From Catellatospora sichuanensis (GTDB taxonomy: Bacteria; Actinomycetota; Actinomycetes; Mycobacteriales; Micromonosporaceae), in NCBI RefSeq assembly GCF_007483665.1, contig NZ_ML660183.1:186001-250000 (forward strand): a stretch of 64,000 bases of DNA, given 5' to 3'. Under the pieces are notes generated by a model that saw nothing but the letters and a program-made list of their open reading frames with translations, was not told where the DNA came from and did no database searches. Position 1 is the stretch's first letter; each line of letters opens with the position of its first letter. Made by a program: the position numbers and the translations under genes. Below are positions 7,876 to 17,326 of this stretch, in pieces.

Positions 7876-9717
7876 TCACGACTGCGTCACCGTGAGGTTG
7901 TCCAGGCCCGCCTCGACGAGGCTGGCCGTGCTCGCGTCCGCCGCCTCGACCAGGAAGCGCACGCTCTGGCCCGCGTACGCGGTCAGGTTCGCCGTCGCAC
8001 CGCCCCAGGCCCCGTTGCGGTTGCTCGCCGCGCCGGTGATGGTGGCCAGCACCGTGGTGCCGCCGCTGTGCACGACCGAGATCCGCAGGTAGTCGGCACT
8101 CGACGAGTTGGACCCGTGCGCCAGATACCACTGCCAGTTCGCGTTCAGCGTGCCGGTGGCCGGCAGCGTGACCGCGGGCGAGCGGATCGAGCTGACGCCG
8201 CCGTCGAGGTCGAAGTCACCTGCGGCGGTGCCCGCCGACACGCCTGTCGCCAGGTCGTTGGCGCCCGCGAACGGGGTCAGCTGCTTGGCGCCGCTGGAGT
8301 TGGTCGCCTGCGCCGCGCCGCGTGCCCACTGGCCGGCGGTCGCGGTGTCGGTGCTGCTCGGGTTGACGGTCCAGCCGGTCGCGGTCTCGAACGTGTCGGA
8401 CCAGACCGTGGTGCCGCCACCGCCGGTGCCGCAGTACGTCGACTCCTTGCCGATCACCCGGTACGGGCAGTCGGCCTGCTGCAGCAGCATCAGCACCGCA
8501 GCCCGGTTGCGGGTCGTCTGCGCGGTGATGACCTCGTCGGGCGGGTAGAAGCCGCCGCCGCCCGAGCTGCCCGGGTACATCTCGAAGGTGTACGCCCAGA
8601 TCTTGTGCGTGCCCCACATCCAGTCGATGGACGTGCCGTCGGCGACGTAGAGGTCACTGGACTGCTCCGGGGTGTAGCTGTTCGTCGCGGCCATCTGCTG
8701 GCCCAGCGTGGCGAACGTGTTGTACTCGTCCGCGCTCATGCCGGAGGGGTTGTTGGCCGTCGTGTAGCCGAACGGCCACAGGATGAGCTGCGAGTACGTG
8801 TGGAAGTCGATGTTGGCCTTGATCTGCTGGACGCCGCCGACGACCCGGCTGTTGACGAAGTTGCGCAGGTTCGTCGACTCCGGCGCGGAGAACGCCGACG
8901 GGCCGCGGTACGTCTCGCTGCTGGTCGTGCCGCTGGACCCGCCGCAGCAGCCCCACTGATAGGACCAGTTGCGGTTGAGGTCGGTGCCGACGTTGCTCGA
9001 GCCGCTGTTGGGCTGGCGGTTCTTGCGCCACGACCGGTAGCTGCCGGTGGCGATGTCGTACTCGCCGCCGTCGGGGTTCATGTCCGGCACGATCCAGATC
9101 TCGCGGCTGTTCACGATGTTCGTGATCGCGGAGTCCGAGCCGTAACCACTGGTGAACAGGTTCATCAGGTAGATGGCCATCTCCACCGTCAGGTGCTCAC
9201 GCGCGTGCTGGTGGTGGTTGAACAGGACCTCGACCTCGTTCTCGTCCGTGGCGACGTTGTCCGAGATTTTGATCAGGGGCATGTTGCGGCCCTCGTAGGA
9301 GTTGCCGATCGTCGTCACCCGGAAGATCGACGGGTAGGACGAGGCCAGCGAGTTGATGACGCTCATCATCTCGCTGTAGTCGTGGTAGTTGGAGTCGGCC
9401 GGCGGGAACGCCAGCGGCATCGGGCCTTCCGGCTGGACCGGCGTGAGGACCCTGGTGACCGTGAAGCCGAGGGCCTTGATCGCGGCGGCCTCACCCGGGG
9501 TGGCGGTGACGTCCATGATGCCGTGGTCGAACCCGTCGATGGCCGCACCGGTGCCGGCGATCGCATTGCGCTGGGCCAAGGTCTTGATGCCCTGCACGGT
9601 GTAGTGGCCGGACGAACTCGTCTCGGGCGCGAGCGGAGCGCCGTCGGCCGGTCCGGTCAGGACCATGGTGCCGGCGAGCGCGAGGGTGGATACGAAGACG
9701 GTTAACCGTCGCCGCAT
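7876..9717 (-). CDS. Secreted M14 zinc carboxypeptidase
   Basis: A 613-aa secreted metallopeptidase that trims C-terminal residues from peptides. The signal peptide is [21 protein letters not shown] pro-region follows, and the M14 catalytic domain spans about residues 110-420. Zinc ligands are the HAREH motif in [14 protein letters not shown] and the His of [10 protein letters not shown]; the catalytic Glu is in YTFEMYP. Substrate-binding [13 protein letters not shown] is also present. The last ~150 residues form a beta-rich domain ([13 protein letters not shown] onwards), probably a carbohydrate- or protein-binding jelly roll. ATG at 9717 has GGAGG at 5 nt; the upstream in-frame ATG at 9750 does not. 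Confidence 0.92.
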   Translation of the reverse strand: MRRRLTVFVSTLALAGTMVLTGPADGAPLAPETSSSGHYTVQGIKTLAQRNAIAGTGAAIDGFDHGIMDVTATPGEAAAIKALGFTVTRVLTPVQPEGPMPLAFPPADSNYHDYSEMMSVINSLASSYPSIFRVTTIGNSYEGRNMPLIKISDNVATDENEVEVLFNHHQHAREHLTVEMAIYLMNLFTSGYGSDSAITNIVNSREIWIVPDMNPDGGEYDIATGSYRSWRKNRQPNSGSSNVGTDLNRNWSYQWGCCGGSSGTTSSETYRGPSAFSAPESTNLRNFVNSRVVGGVQQIKANIDFHTYSQLILWPFGYTTANNPSGMSADEYNTFATLGQQMAATNSYTPEQSSDLYVADGTSIDWMWGTHKIWAYTFEMYPGSSGGGGFYPPDEVITAQTTRNRAAVLMLLQQADCPYRVIGKESTYCGTGGGGTTVWSDTFETATGWTVNPSSTDTATAGQWARGAAQATNSSGAKQLTPFAGANDLATGVSAGTAAGDFDLDGGVSSIRSPAVTLPATGTLNANWQWYLAHGSNSSSADYLRISVVHSGGTTVLATITGAASNRNGAWGGATANLTAYAGQSVRFLVEAADASTASLVEAGLDNLTVTQS

Positions 9718-9881
9718 GACTGCCTCCAAGCGGGGGTAAAGGAGGCACACAGCAGACCACCAGAAACATGGTCATTGCAATATGTCGATCTATGAAAATC
9801 ATGCTGACCCGCAGGTCGAAAGCTTTCGGCTACCCCAAGGACCCTGACCAGCAACGATCACAACAGGTACGCTCAGAGGCG

Positions 9882-10154
9882 ATGAAACTCGTACTCGACC
9901 TACACGACATCTTCAACAAGGGCCGCGACATCGAGCGGGCCTTGAACGACATCATGGCCGAGGCCATCGCCAAGAAGGCCCCCATGATCGAGATCATCCC
10001 CGGCAAAGGCTCCGGCGCCCTGAAGAAGACAGTCCTACGCTTCCTCGAACAAAAAGAGGTAAAAGCCCTCTACCACCGCGTAGAGAAGGACTCCAAAAAC
10101 TTCGGCCGCCTCTTCGTCCACTTCAAGCACAACACCCCCCGCGGCCGCCGCTGA
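9882..10154 (+). CDS. Small Smr-domain protein
   Basis: A 90-aa protein made up almost entirely of a Smr (small MutS-related) domain. MKLVLDLHDI gives the N-terminal LDLH signature and IIPGKGSGALKKTV replaces the usual HGxGxGxLR loop. Smr domains are nucleases or nucleic-acid binders. Start ATG 9882 has a weak AGAGG; the same frame is open back to 9768 but the extra residues look non-coding. It stands alone, 132 nt before the Pro-rich membrane protein gene. Confidence 0.8.
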   Translation: MKLVLDLHDIFNKGRDIERALNDIMAEAIAKKAPMIEIIPGKGSGALKKTVLRFLEQKEVKALYHRVEKDSKNFGRLFVHFKHNTPRGRR

Positions 10155-10286
10155 CGCACGATCTTGCGCGGGATGTGGGGACGACACACTCGTTCCGGAC
10201 AAACCAGCAACAGTTCGCGCAAGATCATCGCGATCTTCGCCGCTGCGGGTGGCGAGAGGTCCGGGGGTATGGGCAGGATGTGACCC

Positions 10287-12275
10287 GTGCCGTCACCGAC
10301 CTCGCTGTCCGACATCCGAACTGAGGCGCTTGCCCGCCGTGACCGCGGCGACCTGAACAGCGCCCGCACGCTGCTGGAGCAGTCCCTCGAAGCGGCGATC
10401 ATGGCCGCCGGCGAGGACCACCCCGAGGTGCTGGTCACCGGCCACCTGCTCGCCACGATGCACCGGCAGGCCGGCGACCTGAGCGCCGCCCGGCGGGTGC
10501 TGGAGAACGCGCTGTACAACGGCGGCTACCGCTTCGGCGAGGAGCACCCGCTGCTGCTGTCGATGTCGTTCGACCTCGCGCAGATCGCCGACGAGCTCGG
10601 CAACCGCCACGAGGCGCGCCGCCACTACACCCGGGTCGCCACGTACGGCCCGCAGGCGACCGGCTTCGACCCGCAGCCGGTCCAGGTCGCCCGCGCGTGG
10701 CTCGGCCCGGACGCCCCCGCGCCGGTCGCCCCCGCGCCCGTGACCCCCGCGCCGCCGCCCGCACCGCAGCCGCCCGAGGACAGCACCGCGCTGCTCCCGC
10801 CGCCGTCGCGGCCGACCACCTACGTGTCGCAGTCCGTCCCGGCGACGCCGGAAGCCCCGGCCCCGCGCAGCACCCCGGCGGACCAGGCCCCGCCGGTCTG
10901 GCCGCTGCCCCCGTCGACCCCGCAGACGACACCGCCGCCGGCCCCGGACGACCGCACGGCCGTGGTCATGCCACCGAGCACCCCGGCCACGGCGCACGCG
11001 CCCGCCGAGCGGACCTCGGTGCCCACCCCGCCGGCTACACCTGCACCCCAGGCACCGGACGACCGGACGTCGCTGCTCACACCACCCGCGCGGCCGGCAA
11101 CGCCGGTAGCGCCGAACCCGGCCGACGACCGCACGTCACTTCCCACGCCGCCGGCACGGCCGGTAGCACCGAATCCGGCGGACGACCGCACCTCACTGGT
11201 CACACCACCCGCGCGGCCGACCACCCCGGTAGCGCCGAATCCGGCGGACGACCGCACCTCACTGGTCACGCCGCCCGCACGGCCGACAACCCCGACCATC
11301 CCGGTCACGCCCGAGACGGCCGACCGGACCCCGCCGCGGATCCCGCCCGCACGGCCGGCGGAGGCCGCGCCCGCGCACGAGGACGACCGGATCGCGCCCT
11401 ACGGCCTGACCATTCCGCCGCGCGACCAGTCCGCGACCCGAGCCATGCCCATCGTGCCGACGCCTCCGGTCGTCCCGCTCCCGCCCGAGCGCACCCGGCC
11501 CGCGCAGCCCGACCCGGCCCGACCCGCGCCGCCCCACCAGCAGCCGCCCCACCAGCAGCCGCCGCGGCACGACACCGTGCGCCCCGAGCAGGCCCGCCAG
11601 CACCCTGCCCACCAGCAACCGCCACGGCAGGACCCGCCGCCCCACCAGGGGCAGCCGCGGCAGGAGCAGCCGCGACGCGACCTGCCGCCGGTCGACCAGG
11701 CCCGCCGCCCCGACGGGCACTCCCCCGCCATCCACGTGGCGCCGCCGCCGCAGAGCCCCGTACGCCACCTGCCGCAGCAGCCGCAGCACGTCCCCACCGT
11801 GTTCGCGCCGCCCACACCACCCGCCGCACCACCGCGTCGCAGCCGCGGCCCGGTAATCGCCGCGACCGCCGCCGCGATCATCGCCGTGATCGCGGCCGTG
11901 GCCACACTGCTGCTGGTGGTGCTGCCCGACGACGACGAGCAGACGCCCGGCCCCGGCCCGACCGTCAAAGCCCAGCCCGCCAGCGACGTCTTCGTCACCA
12001 GCGCACCCAACGGCGACATCACCGTCACCTGGTTCGACCCCTCCGACGGCTACGCCGCGCAGGTGCTGCTCGGCGCCCGCAAGGACGAGCAGGTCGCGAC
12101 GATGGGCAAGCCCGAGAACGGTGATACGCGGTACACCGTCACGGGTCTGAACCCCAACTGGGACTACTGCTTCGTCGTCATGAGCATCTACAGCCAGGAT
12201 GAGCTGCTGAAATCCACCCAGGTATGCACCGACCGCGCAGCGTCGGCCGGACCGTCGCCCACCGTGACACCATGA
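10287..12275 (+). CDS. TPR-like, proline-rich, FN3 membrane protein
   Basis: A 662-aa protein in four parts. Residues 1-130 are a TPR-like helical region (ARTLLEQSLEAAIMAAGEDH, RRVLENALYNGGYRFGEEHP). Residues 145-510 are Pro/Ala/Gln-rich with 22-aa tandem repeats. A membrane helix covers about 528-552 (VIAATAAAIIAVIAAVATLL). The C-terminal ~90 residues are FN3-like (GDITVTWFDP, RYTVTGLNPNWDYCF). The start is GTG 10287. It heads a five-gene same-strand block with an FN3 protein, MoxR, DUF58 and transglutaminase-fold genes. The single helix suggests the proline-rich arm is cytoplasmic and the FN3 domain is outside. Function unknown. Confidence 0.75.
   Translation: MPSPTSLSDIRTEALARRDRGDLNSARTLLEQSLEAAIMAAGEDHPEVLVTGHLLATMHRQAGDLSAARRVLENALYNGGYRFGEEHPLLLSMSFDLAQIADELGNRHEARRHYTRVATYGPQATGFDPQPVQVARAWLGPDAPAPVAPAPVTPAPPPAPQPPEDSTALLPPPSRPTTYVSQSVPATPEAPAPRSTPADQAPPVWPLPPSTPQTTPPPAPDDRTAVVMPPSTPATAHAPAERTSVPTPPATPAPQAPDDRTSLLTPPARPATPVAPNPADDRTSLPTPPARPVAPNPADDRTSLVTPPARPTTPVAPNPADDRTSLVTPPARPTTPTIPVTPETADRTPPRIPPARPAEAAPAHEDDRIAPYGLTIPPRDQSATRAMPIVPTPPVVPLPPERTRPAQPDPARPAPPHQQPPHQQPPRHDTVRPEQARQHPAHQQPPRQDPPPHQGQPRQEQPRRDLPPVDQARRPDGHSPAIHVAPPPQSPVRHLPQQPQHVPTVFAPPTPPAAPPRRSRGPVIAATAAAIIAVIAAVATLLLVVLPDDDEQTPGPGPTVKAQPASDVFVTSAPNGDITVTWFDPSDGYAAQVLLGARKDEQVATMGKPENGDTRYTVTGLNPNWDYCFVVMSIYSQDELLKSTQVCTDRAASAGPSPTVTP
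11106..11294 (+). repeat. 66-bp in-frame tandem repeats
   Basis: Two nearly identical 66-bp units (11163-11228 and 11229-11294) and a shortened, more diverged unit before them encode VAPNPADDRTSLVTPPARP-type repeats in the proline-rich arm. The copy number is likely to vary between strains through slippage. Confidence 0.8.
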
Positions 12276-12399
12276 GCGTCCTCACTCGACTTTCACCGTT
12301 GACCTGCAACGCCTAGGATGACGTCGGCTTCTGGGGAGAACGCCAGTCGGCGAGCGGGGTGGCTCCGAAACACCCCGCGCTCATGGGGAGGGGCGATCC

Positions 12400-15000
12400 G
12401 TGGCGGATCTGTCACCGAGCGCGATCACACGCAGGGCACGGACCAAGGGTGGCGTCGTCACCATCGTCACGGTGCTGGCGATGCTGGCCGCCGTGAGCCT
12501 GACCTGGTTCGGGATCAGCGCCAACGACCAGGTCTCGGCCGGCTACGACAGCAGCTCCTGGCTGTGGAGCCTCACCCGCGGTGAACTCGCCCGGGTCAAC
12601 GGCCTGACCGGCAAGGTGGACACCCGCACGCAGGCCCTCGCGGTCTCGCAGGGCCACTACGTGCAGGTCAGCCAGTCCGACCGCTACCTGATCGTGCGCG
12701 ACCAGCACACCGGGCGCATCAGCGCGCTCGACCCCGCGACGCTGCAGCTCACCGCGTCGCAGGAGTCGCAGGCGGGCCTGGGTGTGTCGGTGGCGCTGCA
12801 CAACCAGGCGGCATTCGTCATCGACCCGGTGCAGGGCGTGGTGCGCCAACTGGACCCGGCGACGCTGCAGCCGATCGGCGAGCCGCTGCGCTTCCCGCCG
12901 GGCATCACCGGCGGCCACTTCGACGGCACCGGCCGGCTCTGGCTGGCCATACCCAGCCAGGGCACCGTCTCGGCGATCACGCCCGCGCCACTGACGCCGC
13001 CGTCGGGCGGCACGGGCGGCAGCGGGCCGTCGCAGGTCCGCACCGAACCGGTCGCCGAGGCGTTCCACGACCTGGCGCTGTCCGCGCTGGACGACGGCGT
13101 GGCGGTGCTGGACCAGACCAACGGTTCGCTGACCCTGCTGCGCGGCGACGAACTGAAGAAGGTCGAGATCGCCGGTGCGGCCGGCGGTGAACTGCCGGAC
13201 CGTTCCACCGGCAAGGACATCGCGGTGACCGTCGTCGAGGGCCGCAAGGTGTATGTCATCGCCGGTGAGCAGGTCAACGAGTTCACCGTGCCGGGCGCCG
13301 GCGGGACCGCGCGGCCCGCGGTGGCCTGGGCGGGCCTGTTCTACATCGCCGACGACGCGGCGGGCAAGGTCTACGCGATCGACCGCGAGGGCAAGCTGGT
13401 CAACACGATCGAGGCGGGCAAGCCCGGCGGCCGGCTCGACCTGGAGGTGCGGGAGAACCAGCTGTTCATCAACGCGCCGGGCGCCTCGACCGCGCGCGTG
13501 GTCAACGACAAGCACCAGGTCAGAGTCGTCGACAAGTTCAACGACGACGTGGTGGGCGGCGACCCGCCGCCGGTGGCGCCGCCGCCCCCGCCCAAGCCGC
13601 AGATCGGCAAGCCGGGTGCGCCGCGCAACGTGACCGCCGCGTCGGGCGACTCGCAGGTGCGGCTGAGCTGGGGCAAGGCTGCCGAGAACGGCTCGAAGAT
13701 CACCAAGTACGTGGTGGAGGGCGACGGGCGGACCTGGACCGTCGGCGCACGCAACCGCTCGCTGGTGGTCGACAAGCTGACCAACGGCAAGACGTACACG
13801 TTCACGGTGTACGCGGTCAACGGCAAGGGCAGCGGCCCGAGCCGCAAGAGCAATCCGGTGATGCCGACCGGTGACGTGCCGGATCCGCCGACAGGTGTGA
13901 AGGCGGTCGAGAAGCCCGACGGCACCGTCGAGGTGAGCTGGACCGCCGCCAACGGCCAGGGCCGCAAGATCACGCGGTACGAGGTCACGGCGGTCAACGC
14001 CGGCAGCGGCGCCCTGATCGGCACCACACCCGGCGCGACGAAGCTGGTCGTCAAGGACGGCGAACTGGAGTACGGCACGCAGTACGCGTTCACCGTCGTC
14101 GCGGTCAACGACAAGGGCGCGGGTTCGGAGGTGTCGGAGCCGTCGGGCTCGGTGGTGCCGTTCAACAAACCGGAGCAGGTGCGCAGCCTGTCCGCGGCCA
14201 CGGTCGGCACCGAGAAGGGCACCATCCGGGTCGCCTGGGAGACCCCGGCCGACAACGGCCGCCAGATCACCGGCTACAAGGTGACCGCGGGCGGCAAGAC
14301 GCAGACGGTCACCGCCACCAACGCCACGCTCGACGGCTTCGGCGACGGTGAGATCGTCGGCGTTGACGTCGCCGCGGTCAACGAGGCCGGCACCGGCCCG
14401 AAGGACACCACCAGCGCGAAGACCATCGCCGACGCGACCGTGTCGAACGTGTCCGCCGGTGGTGCGACCTACAAGGGCTTCACGGTCAACTTCGCGTTCA
14501 ACGACGGCGGCGGCACCGCCACGTGCACGGTGACCATCAACGGCGCGGCCCGCGCGGTCGGCTGCAACACCGGCGCGGGCGGCTACGCGGTCAACGAGGT
14601 GGCCACCGACAGCGCGTTCACGATCACGGTCTCGGTGAAGAACGCCACCGGCCAGACCGCGACGTCGGCCCCGGTGACGGTGCGCACCAAGCGGCTCAAC
14701 GGCACCATCCGCTGTGTGGGCTGCTCCAACGGCATCGGCATCTACAGCAACTCCCGCCAGCAGTCCAATGAGGCCGTCGGCGACGCCCAGAGCGGCGACA
14801 CGTTCAAGGCGTTCTGCTGGAAGCAGGGCACGGCCGGCAACCAGAGCGGCGACGCCGAACTGTTCGCCGCCGGGGAGAACAGCAACAAGCGCAGCGACAA
14901 GTGGATCGAGATCACCTACCGCGGCAACCAGCGTTACGTCCCCTTCATCTGGCTCAACCTCGACGACGGCGACGACTACAACGACGTGCCGCAATGCTGA
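12400..15000 (+). CDS. Large FN3-repeat membrane-anchored protein
   Basis: An 866-aa protein. An N-terminal membrane helix covers about residues 20-42 (VVTIVTVLAMLAAVSLTWFG). A ~350-residue region with propeller-like strand repeats follows (IDPVQGVVRQLDPATLQPIG, FYIADDAAGKVYAIDREGK). A proline linker leads to three FN3 domains from about residue 405 (APRNVTAASGDSQVRLSW; PPTGVKAVEKPDGTVEVSW; VRSLSAATVGTEKGTIRVAW), then a Cys-containing C-terminal domain ending YNDVPQC. Start is GTG 12400. It immediately precedes MoxR-DUF58-transglutaminase genes, an arrangement common in actinobacteria. It is probably an extracytoplasmic scaffold served by the MoxR chaperone module. Confidence 0.8.
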   Translation: MADLSPSAITRRARTKGGVVTIVTVLAMLAAVSLTWFGISANDQVSAGYDSSSWLWSLTRGELARVNGLTGKVDTRTQALAVSQGHYVQVSQSDRYLIVRDQHTGRISALDPATLQLTASQESQAGLGVSVALHNQAAFVIDPVQGVVRQLDPATLQPIGEPLRFPPGITGGHFDGTGRLWLAIPSQGTVSAITPAPLTPPSGGTGGSGPSQVRTEPVAEAFHDLALSALDDGVAVLDQTNGSLTLLRGDELKKVEIAGAAGGELPDRSTGKDIAVTVVEGRKVYVIAGEQVNEFTVPGAGGTARPAVAWAGLFYIADDAAGKVYAIDREGKLVNTIEAGKPGGRLDLEVRENQLFINAPGASTARVVNDKHQVRVVDKFNDDVVGGDPPPVAPPPPPKPQIGKPGAPRNVTAASGDSQVRLSWGKAAENGSKITKYVVEGDGRTWTVGARNRSLVVDKLTNGKTYTFTVYAVNGKGSGPSRKSNPVMPTGDVPDPPTGVKAVEKPDGTVEVSWTAANGQGRKITRYEVTAVNAGSGALIGTTPGATKLVVKDGELEYGTQYAFTVVAVNDKGAGSEVSEPSGSVVPFNKPEQVRSLSAATVGTEKGTIRVAWETPADNGRQITGYKVTAGGKTQTVTATNATLDGFGDGEIVGVDVAAVNEAGTGPKDTTSAKTIADATVSNVSAGGATYKGFTVNFAFNDGGGTATCTVTINGAARAVGCNTGAGGYAVNEVATDSAFTITVSVKNATGQTATSAPVTVRTKRLNGTIRCVGCSNGIGIYSNSRQQSNEAVGDAQSGDTFKAFCWKQGTAGNQSGDAELFAAGENSNKRSDKWIEITYRGNQRYVPFIWLNLDDGDDYNDVPQC

Positions 15001-15012
15001 TCCGCTGAGCCT

Positions 15013-15047
15013 CCCCGGCACGAGCCCCCACCGAGCCCGTGCCGGGG
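15013..15047 (+). terminator. Hairpin between the FN3 gene and moxR
   Basis: A perfect 10-bp stem (CCCCGGCACG / CGTGCCGGGG) with a 15-nt loop, located 12 nt past the FN3 gene stop. It may partially terminate and so reduce expression of the downstream moxR-DUF58-transglutaminase genes. Confidence 0.6.
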
Positions 15048-15092
15048 ATGTTCCGTCTCCGCCCCTCTTCGAGCACAAAGGACACACCCGTC

Positions 15093-16121
15093 ATGAACCA
15101 GCCCCTCCCACCGCTGTCCGCCGGTCAGGTCCGCGCGTTCGCCGACCTGACCGAGAAGCTGGCTGGCGCGATCTCGACCGTGGTGCTCGGCAAGCCGGAG
15201 GTGGTCCGGCTGGCGCTGGTCGCCATGTTCGCCCAGGGCCACGTCCTGCTCGAGGACGTGCCCGGCACCGGCAAGACGACCCTGGCCCGCGCGATCGCGG
15301 CCTCGGTGCAGGGCGCGTGGCGGCGCATCCAGTTCACGCCGGACCTGCTGCCCTCCGACGTCAGCGGCGTGACCATCTTCAACCAGGCCAGCCGCGGCTT
15401 CGAGTTCCACCCGGGCCCGATCTTCGCCAACATCGTCATCGCCGACGAGATCAACCGGGCGTCGCCGAAGACGCAGTCGGCGCTGCTGGAGGTCATGGAG
15501 GAGCGCTACGTCACCGTCGACGGCGTACGCCACGCGGTGCCGCGCCCGTTCATGGTCGTCGCCACGCAGAACCCGGTCGAGATGGACGGCACCTACCGGC
15601 TGCCCGAGGCGCAGCTGGACCGGTTCCTGATGAAACTGTCGGTCGGCTACCCCGACGAGGCCGTCGAGATCGAGGTGCTGCGCGGGCACACGCTGCGCTC
15701 CCCCGACGCGATCACCCCCGTCACCGACACCAAGACGATCGGCGAGGCCGTGGCGCTGGCACACCGGGTGCACATCGCCGACCCGCTGTACGCGTACGCG
15801 GTGCGCCTGGCCGTGGCCACCCGCGAGCACAAGCACGTGCGGGTCGGCGTCAGCCCTCGCGGCGTGATCGCGCTGACCCGCGCCGCCAGCGCGTACGCGC
15901 TGACCGAGGGCCGCGGCTACGTGCTGCCCGAAGACATGAAGGTGCTGATCGAGCCCGTGTTCGCGCACCGCGTGCTGCTCACCCCCGACGCGCAGCTGCG
16001 CGGGGTCACCGCGACCGAGGTGCTGCACGACGCGGTCGAGGCCGTCCCGGTGCCGCTGCCCGGCCAGGAGTCCCCGACCGGCGAGCCGGCCCCGGCCGGA
16101 GCGGCGCGGCACGCCGGATGA
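15093..16121 (+). CDS. MoxR family AAA+ ATPase
   Basis: A 342-aa AAA+ ATPase of the MoxR branch, thought to act as a chaperone that assembles or activates partner complexes. Walker A is DVPGTGKTT (residues 55-63), Walker B is IVIADEIN (about 114-121), sensor 1 is VVATQNPVEMDGTYRLPEAQ, and the lid follows. Start ATG 15093 is chosen because AAAGGA precedes it; the frame is open from 15039. Its stop overlaps the DUF58 start (ATGA). MoxR-DUF58-transglutaminase is a standard cluster. Confidence 0.93.
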   Translation: MNQPLPPLSAGQVRAFADLTEKLAGAISTVVLGKPEVVRLALVAMFAQGHVLLEDVPGTGKTTLARAIAASVQGAWRRIQFTPDLLPSDVSGVTIFNQASRGFEFHPGPIFANIVIADEINRASPKTQSALLEVMEERYVTVDGVRHAVPRPFMVVATQNPVEMDGTYRLPEAQLDRFLMKLSVGYPDEAVEIEVLRGHTLRSPDAITPVTDTKTIGEAVALAHRVHIADPLYAYAVRLAVATREHKHVRVGVSPRGVIALTRAASAYALTEGRGYVLPEDMKVLIEPVFAHRVLLTPDAQLRGVTATEVLHDAVEAVPVPLPGQESPTGEPAPAGAARHAG

Positions 16122-17326
16122 TCGTCACGCTGCGGGGGGCGGGCCTGACCATCGGCGGCGTCGCGCTGCTGGCCACCGGTTTCACCTTCGGCTACCCGGA
16201 ACTCGCGGTGCTCGGCGCGACCGCCGTCATCGCCCAGCTGCACGCGCTCATCCACGCGGCCCTACGGCCGCAGCTGTCGGTCACCCGCTCCGTCGAACCC
16301 GACCGGGTCGCCCGCGGCGAAGGCAGCACCGTCACCCTGACCGTCCGCAACACCGGACGGTTCGGCGCGGCGACGCTGGTCGCCCACGATCAATGCTCCC
16401 GAGGGTCGCACTCCGGCCGTGGCGGCCGAGCCGGGCAGACCGGCGCGACCGTGCCGGTGCCCCTGCTGCGGCTGCGTCCCGGCACGGACACCGACGTGTC
16501 CTACCCGGTGCCCACCGACCGCCGCGGCGTCGTCGACGTCGGCCCGCTGCAGGTCACCCGGCGAGACCCGCTCGGGCTGGTGTCCGTGTCACGCAGCCAT
16601 GGCGACACCGCCCGCATCTGGGTGTACCCGAAGAGCCACCTCATCCGGGCCGTGCCCGCGGGCATCTCCCGCAGCCTCGACGGCCGCCTCGACCGCGTCC
16701 CGCACGGCGCGATCACCTTCGACACCCTGCGCGAATACGTCATCGGCGACGAACTGCGCCACGTGCACTGGCGCACCAGCGCCAAGGTCGGCGAGCTGAT
16801 GGTCCGCGAACACCTCGACACCAGCCTGCCGCAGCTGGTCGTACTGCTCGACGACCGCGCCGCCTCCTGGGCCGACCGCGACGCCGCCGGATCGGCCTCG
16901 TTCGAGAGCGCCTGCGAGGCCGCCGCGTCGATCGTCGCCGCCGCGACCCGCGAAGACCTGCCCGTGACCCTGCACCTGGTCAGCGGCCCCGCGGCGGGCG
17001 GCGGCCGGATCCGCGGCGCAGCCCGGCACCTGCTGGACCTGCTCGCCGAGGCCGAACCCGCACCCGGCGGCGACGAACTGCTGGTCGACGCGACCAGCCG
17101 GCTGCGCCAGCACCGCCCCGGCGACACCCTGATCTACCTCACCGGCACCGCCGGACTGGCCGACCTCGCACTGGTGTCCGGGCTCAAAGGCCCGTTCCCG
17201 TCGGTCGCCGTCGGCGTGCTCGGGCCGCGACTGGCAGCCGAGCCGCAACCGGCCGGGGTGCTGCTGCTGCGCGCCGAGGACGGCGAGGACTTCGCCGCGG
17301 TATGGGACGGAGTCGCCCGATGGTAG
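16118..17326 (+). CDS. DUF58 domain protein
   Basis: A 402-aa protein with two N-terminal membrane segments (LTIGGVALLATGFTFG; ELAVLGATAVIAQLHALIHA) and the DUF58 core. The diagnostic segments are RRDPLGLVSVSR (about 150) and LREYVIGDELRHVHWRTSAK (about 206-225), followed by a vWA-like fold (LVVLLDDR). DUF58 proteins pair with MoxR ATPases as substrates or adaptors. It overlaps moxR by 4 nt and the following gene by 7 nt, so all three are translated together. Confidence 0.88.
   Translation: MIVTLRGAGLTIGGVALLATGFTFGYPELAVLGATAVIAQLHALIHAALRPQLSVTRSVEPDRVARGEGSTVTLTVRNTGRFGAATLVAHDQCSRGSHSGRGGRAGQTGATVPVPLLRLRPGTDTDVSYPVPTDRRGVVDVGPLQVTRRDPLGLVSVSRSHGDTARIWVYPKSHLIRAVPAGISRSLDGRLDRVPHGAITFDTLREYVIGDELRHVHWRTSAKVGELMVREHLDTSLPQLVVLLDDRAASWADRDAAGSASFESACEAAASIVAAATREDLPVTLHLVSGPAAGGGRIRGAARHLLDLLAEAEPAPGGDELLVDATSRLRQHRPGDTLIYLTGTAGLADLALVSGLKGPFPSVAVGVLGPRLAAEPQPAGVLLLRAEDGEDFAAVWDGVARW

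Noticed and set aside
5731-9705. 1324-aa plus-strand ORF
   Set aside because: Arg/Gly/His-rich shadow covering several real minus-strand genes with clear domains.
12412-15087. 891-aa minus-strand ORF opposite the FN3 gene
   Set aside because: Shadow; the plus-strand product has recognisable FN3 domains and a membrane helix.
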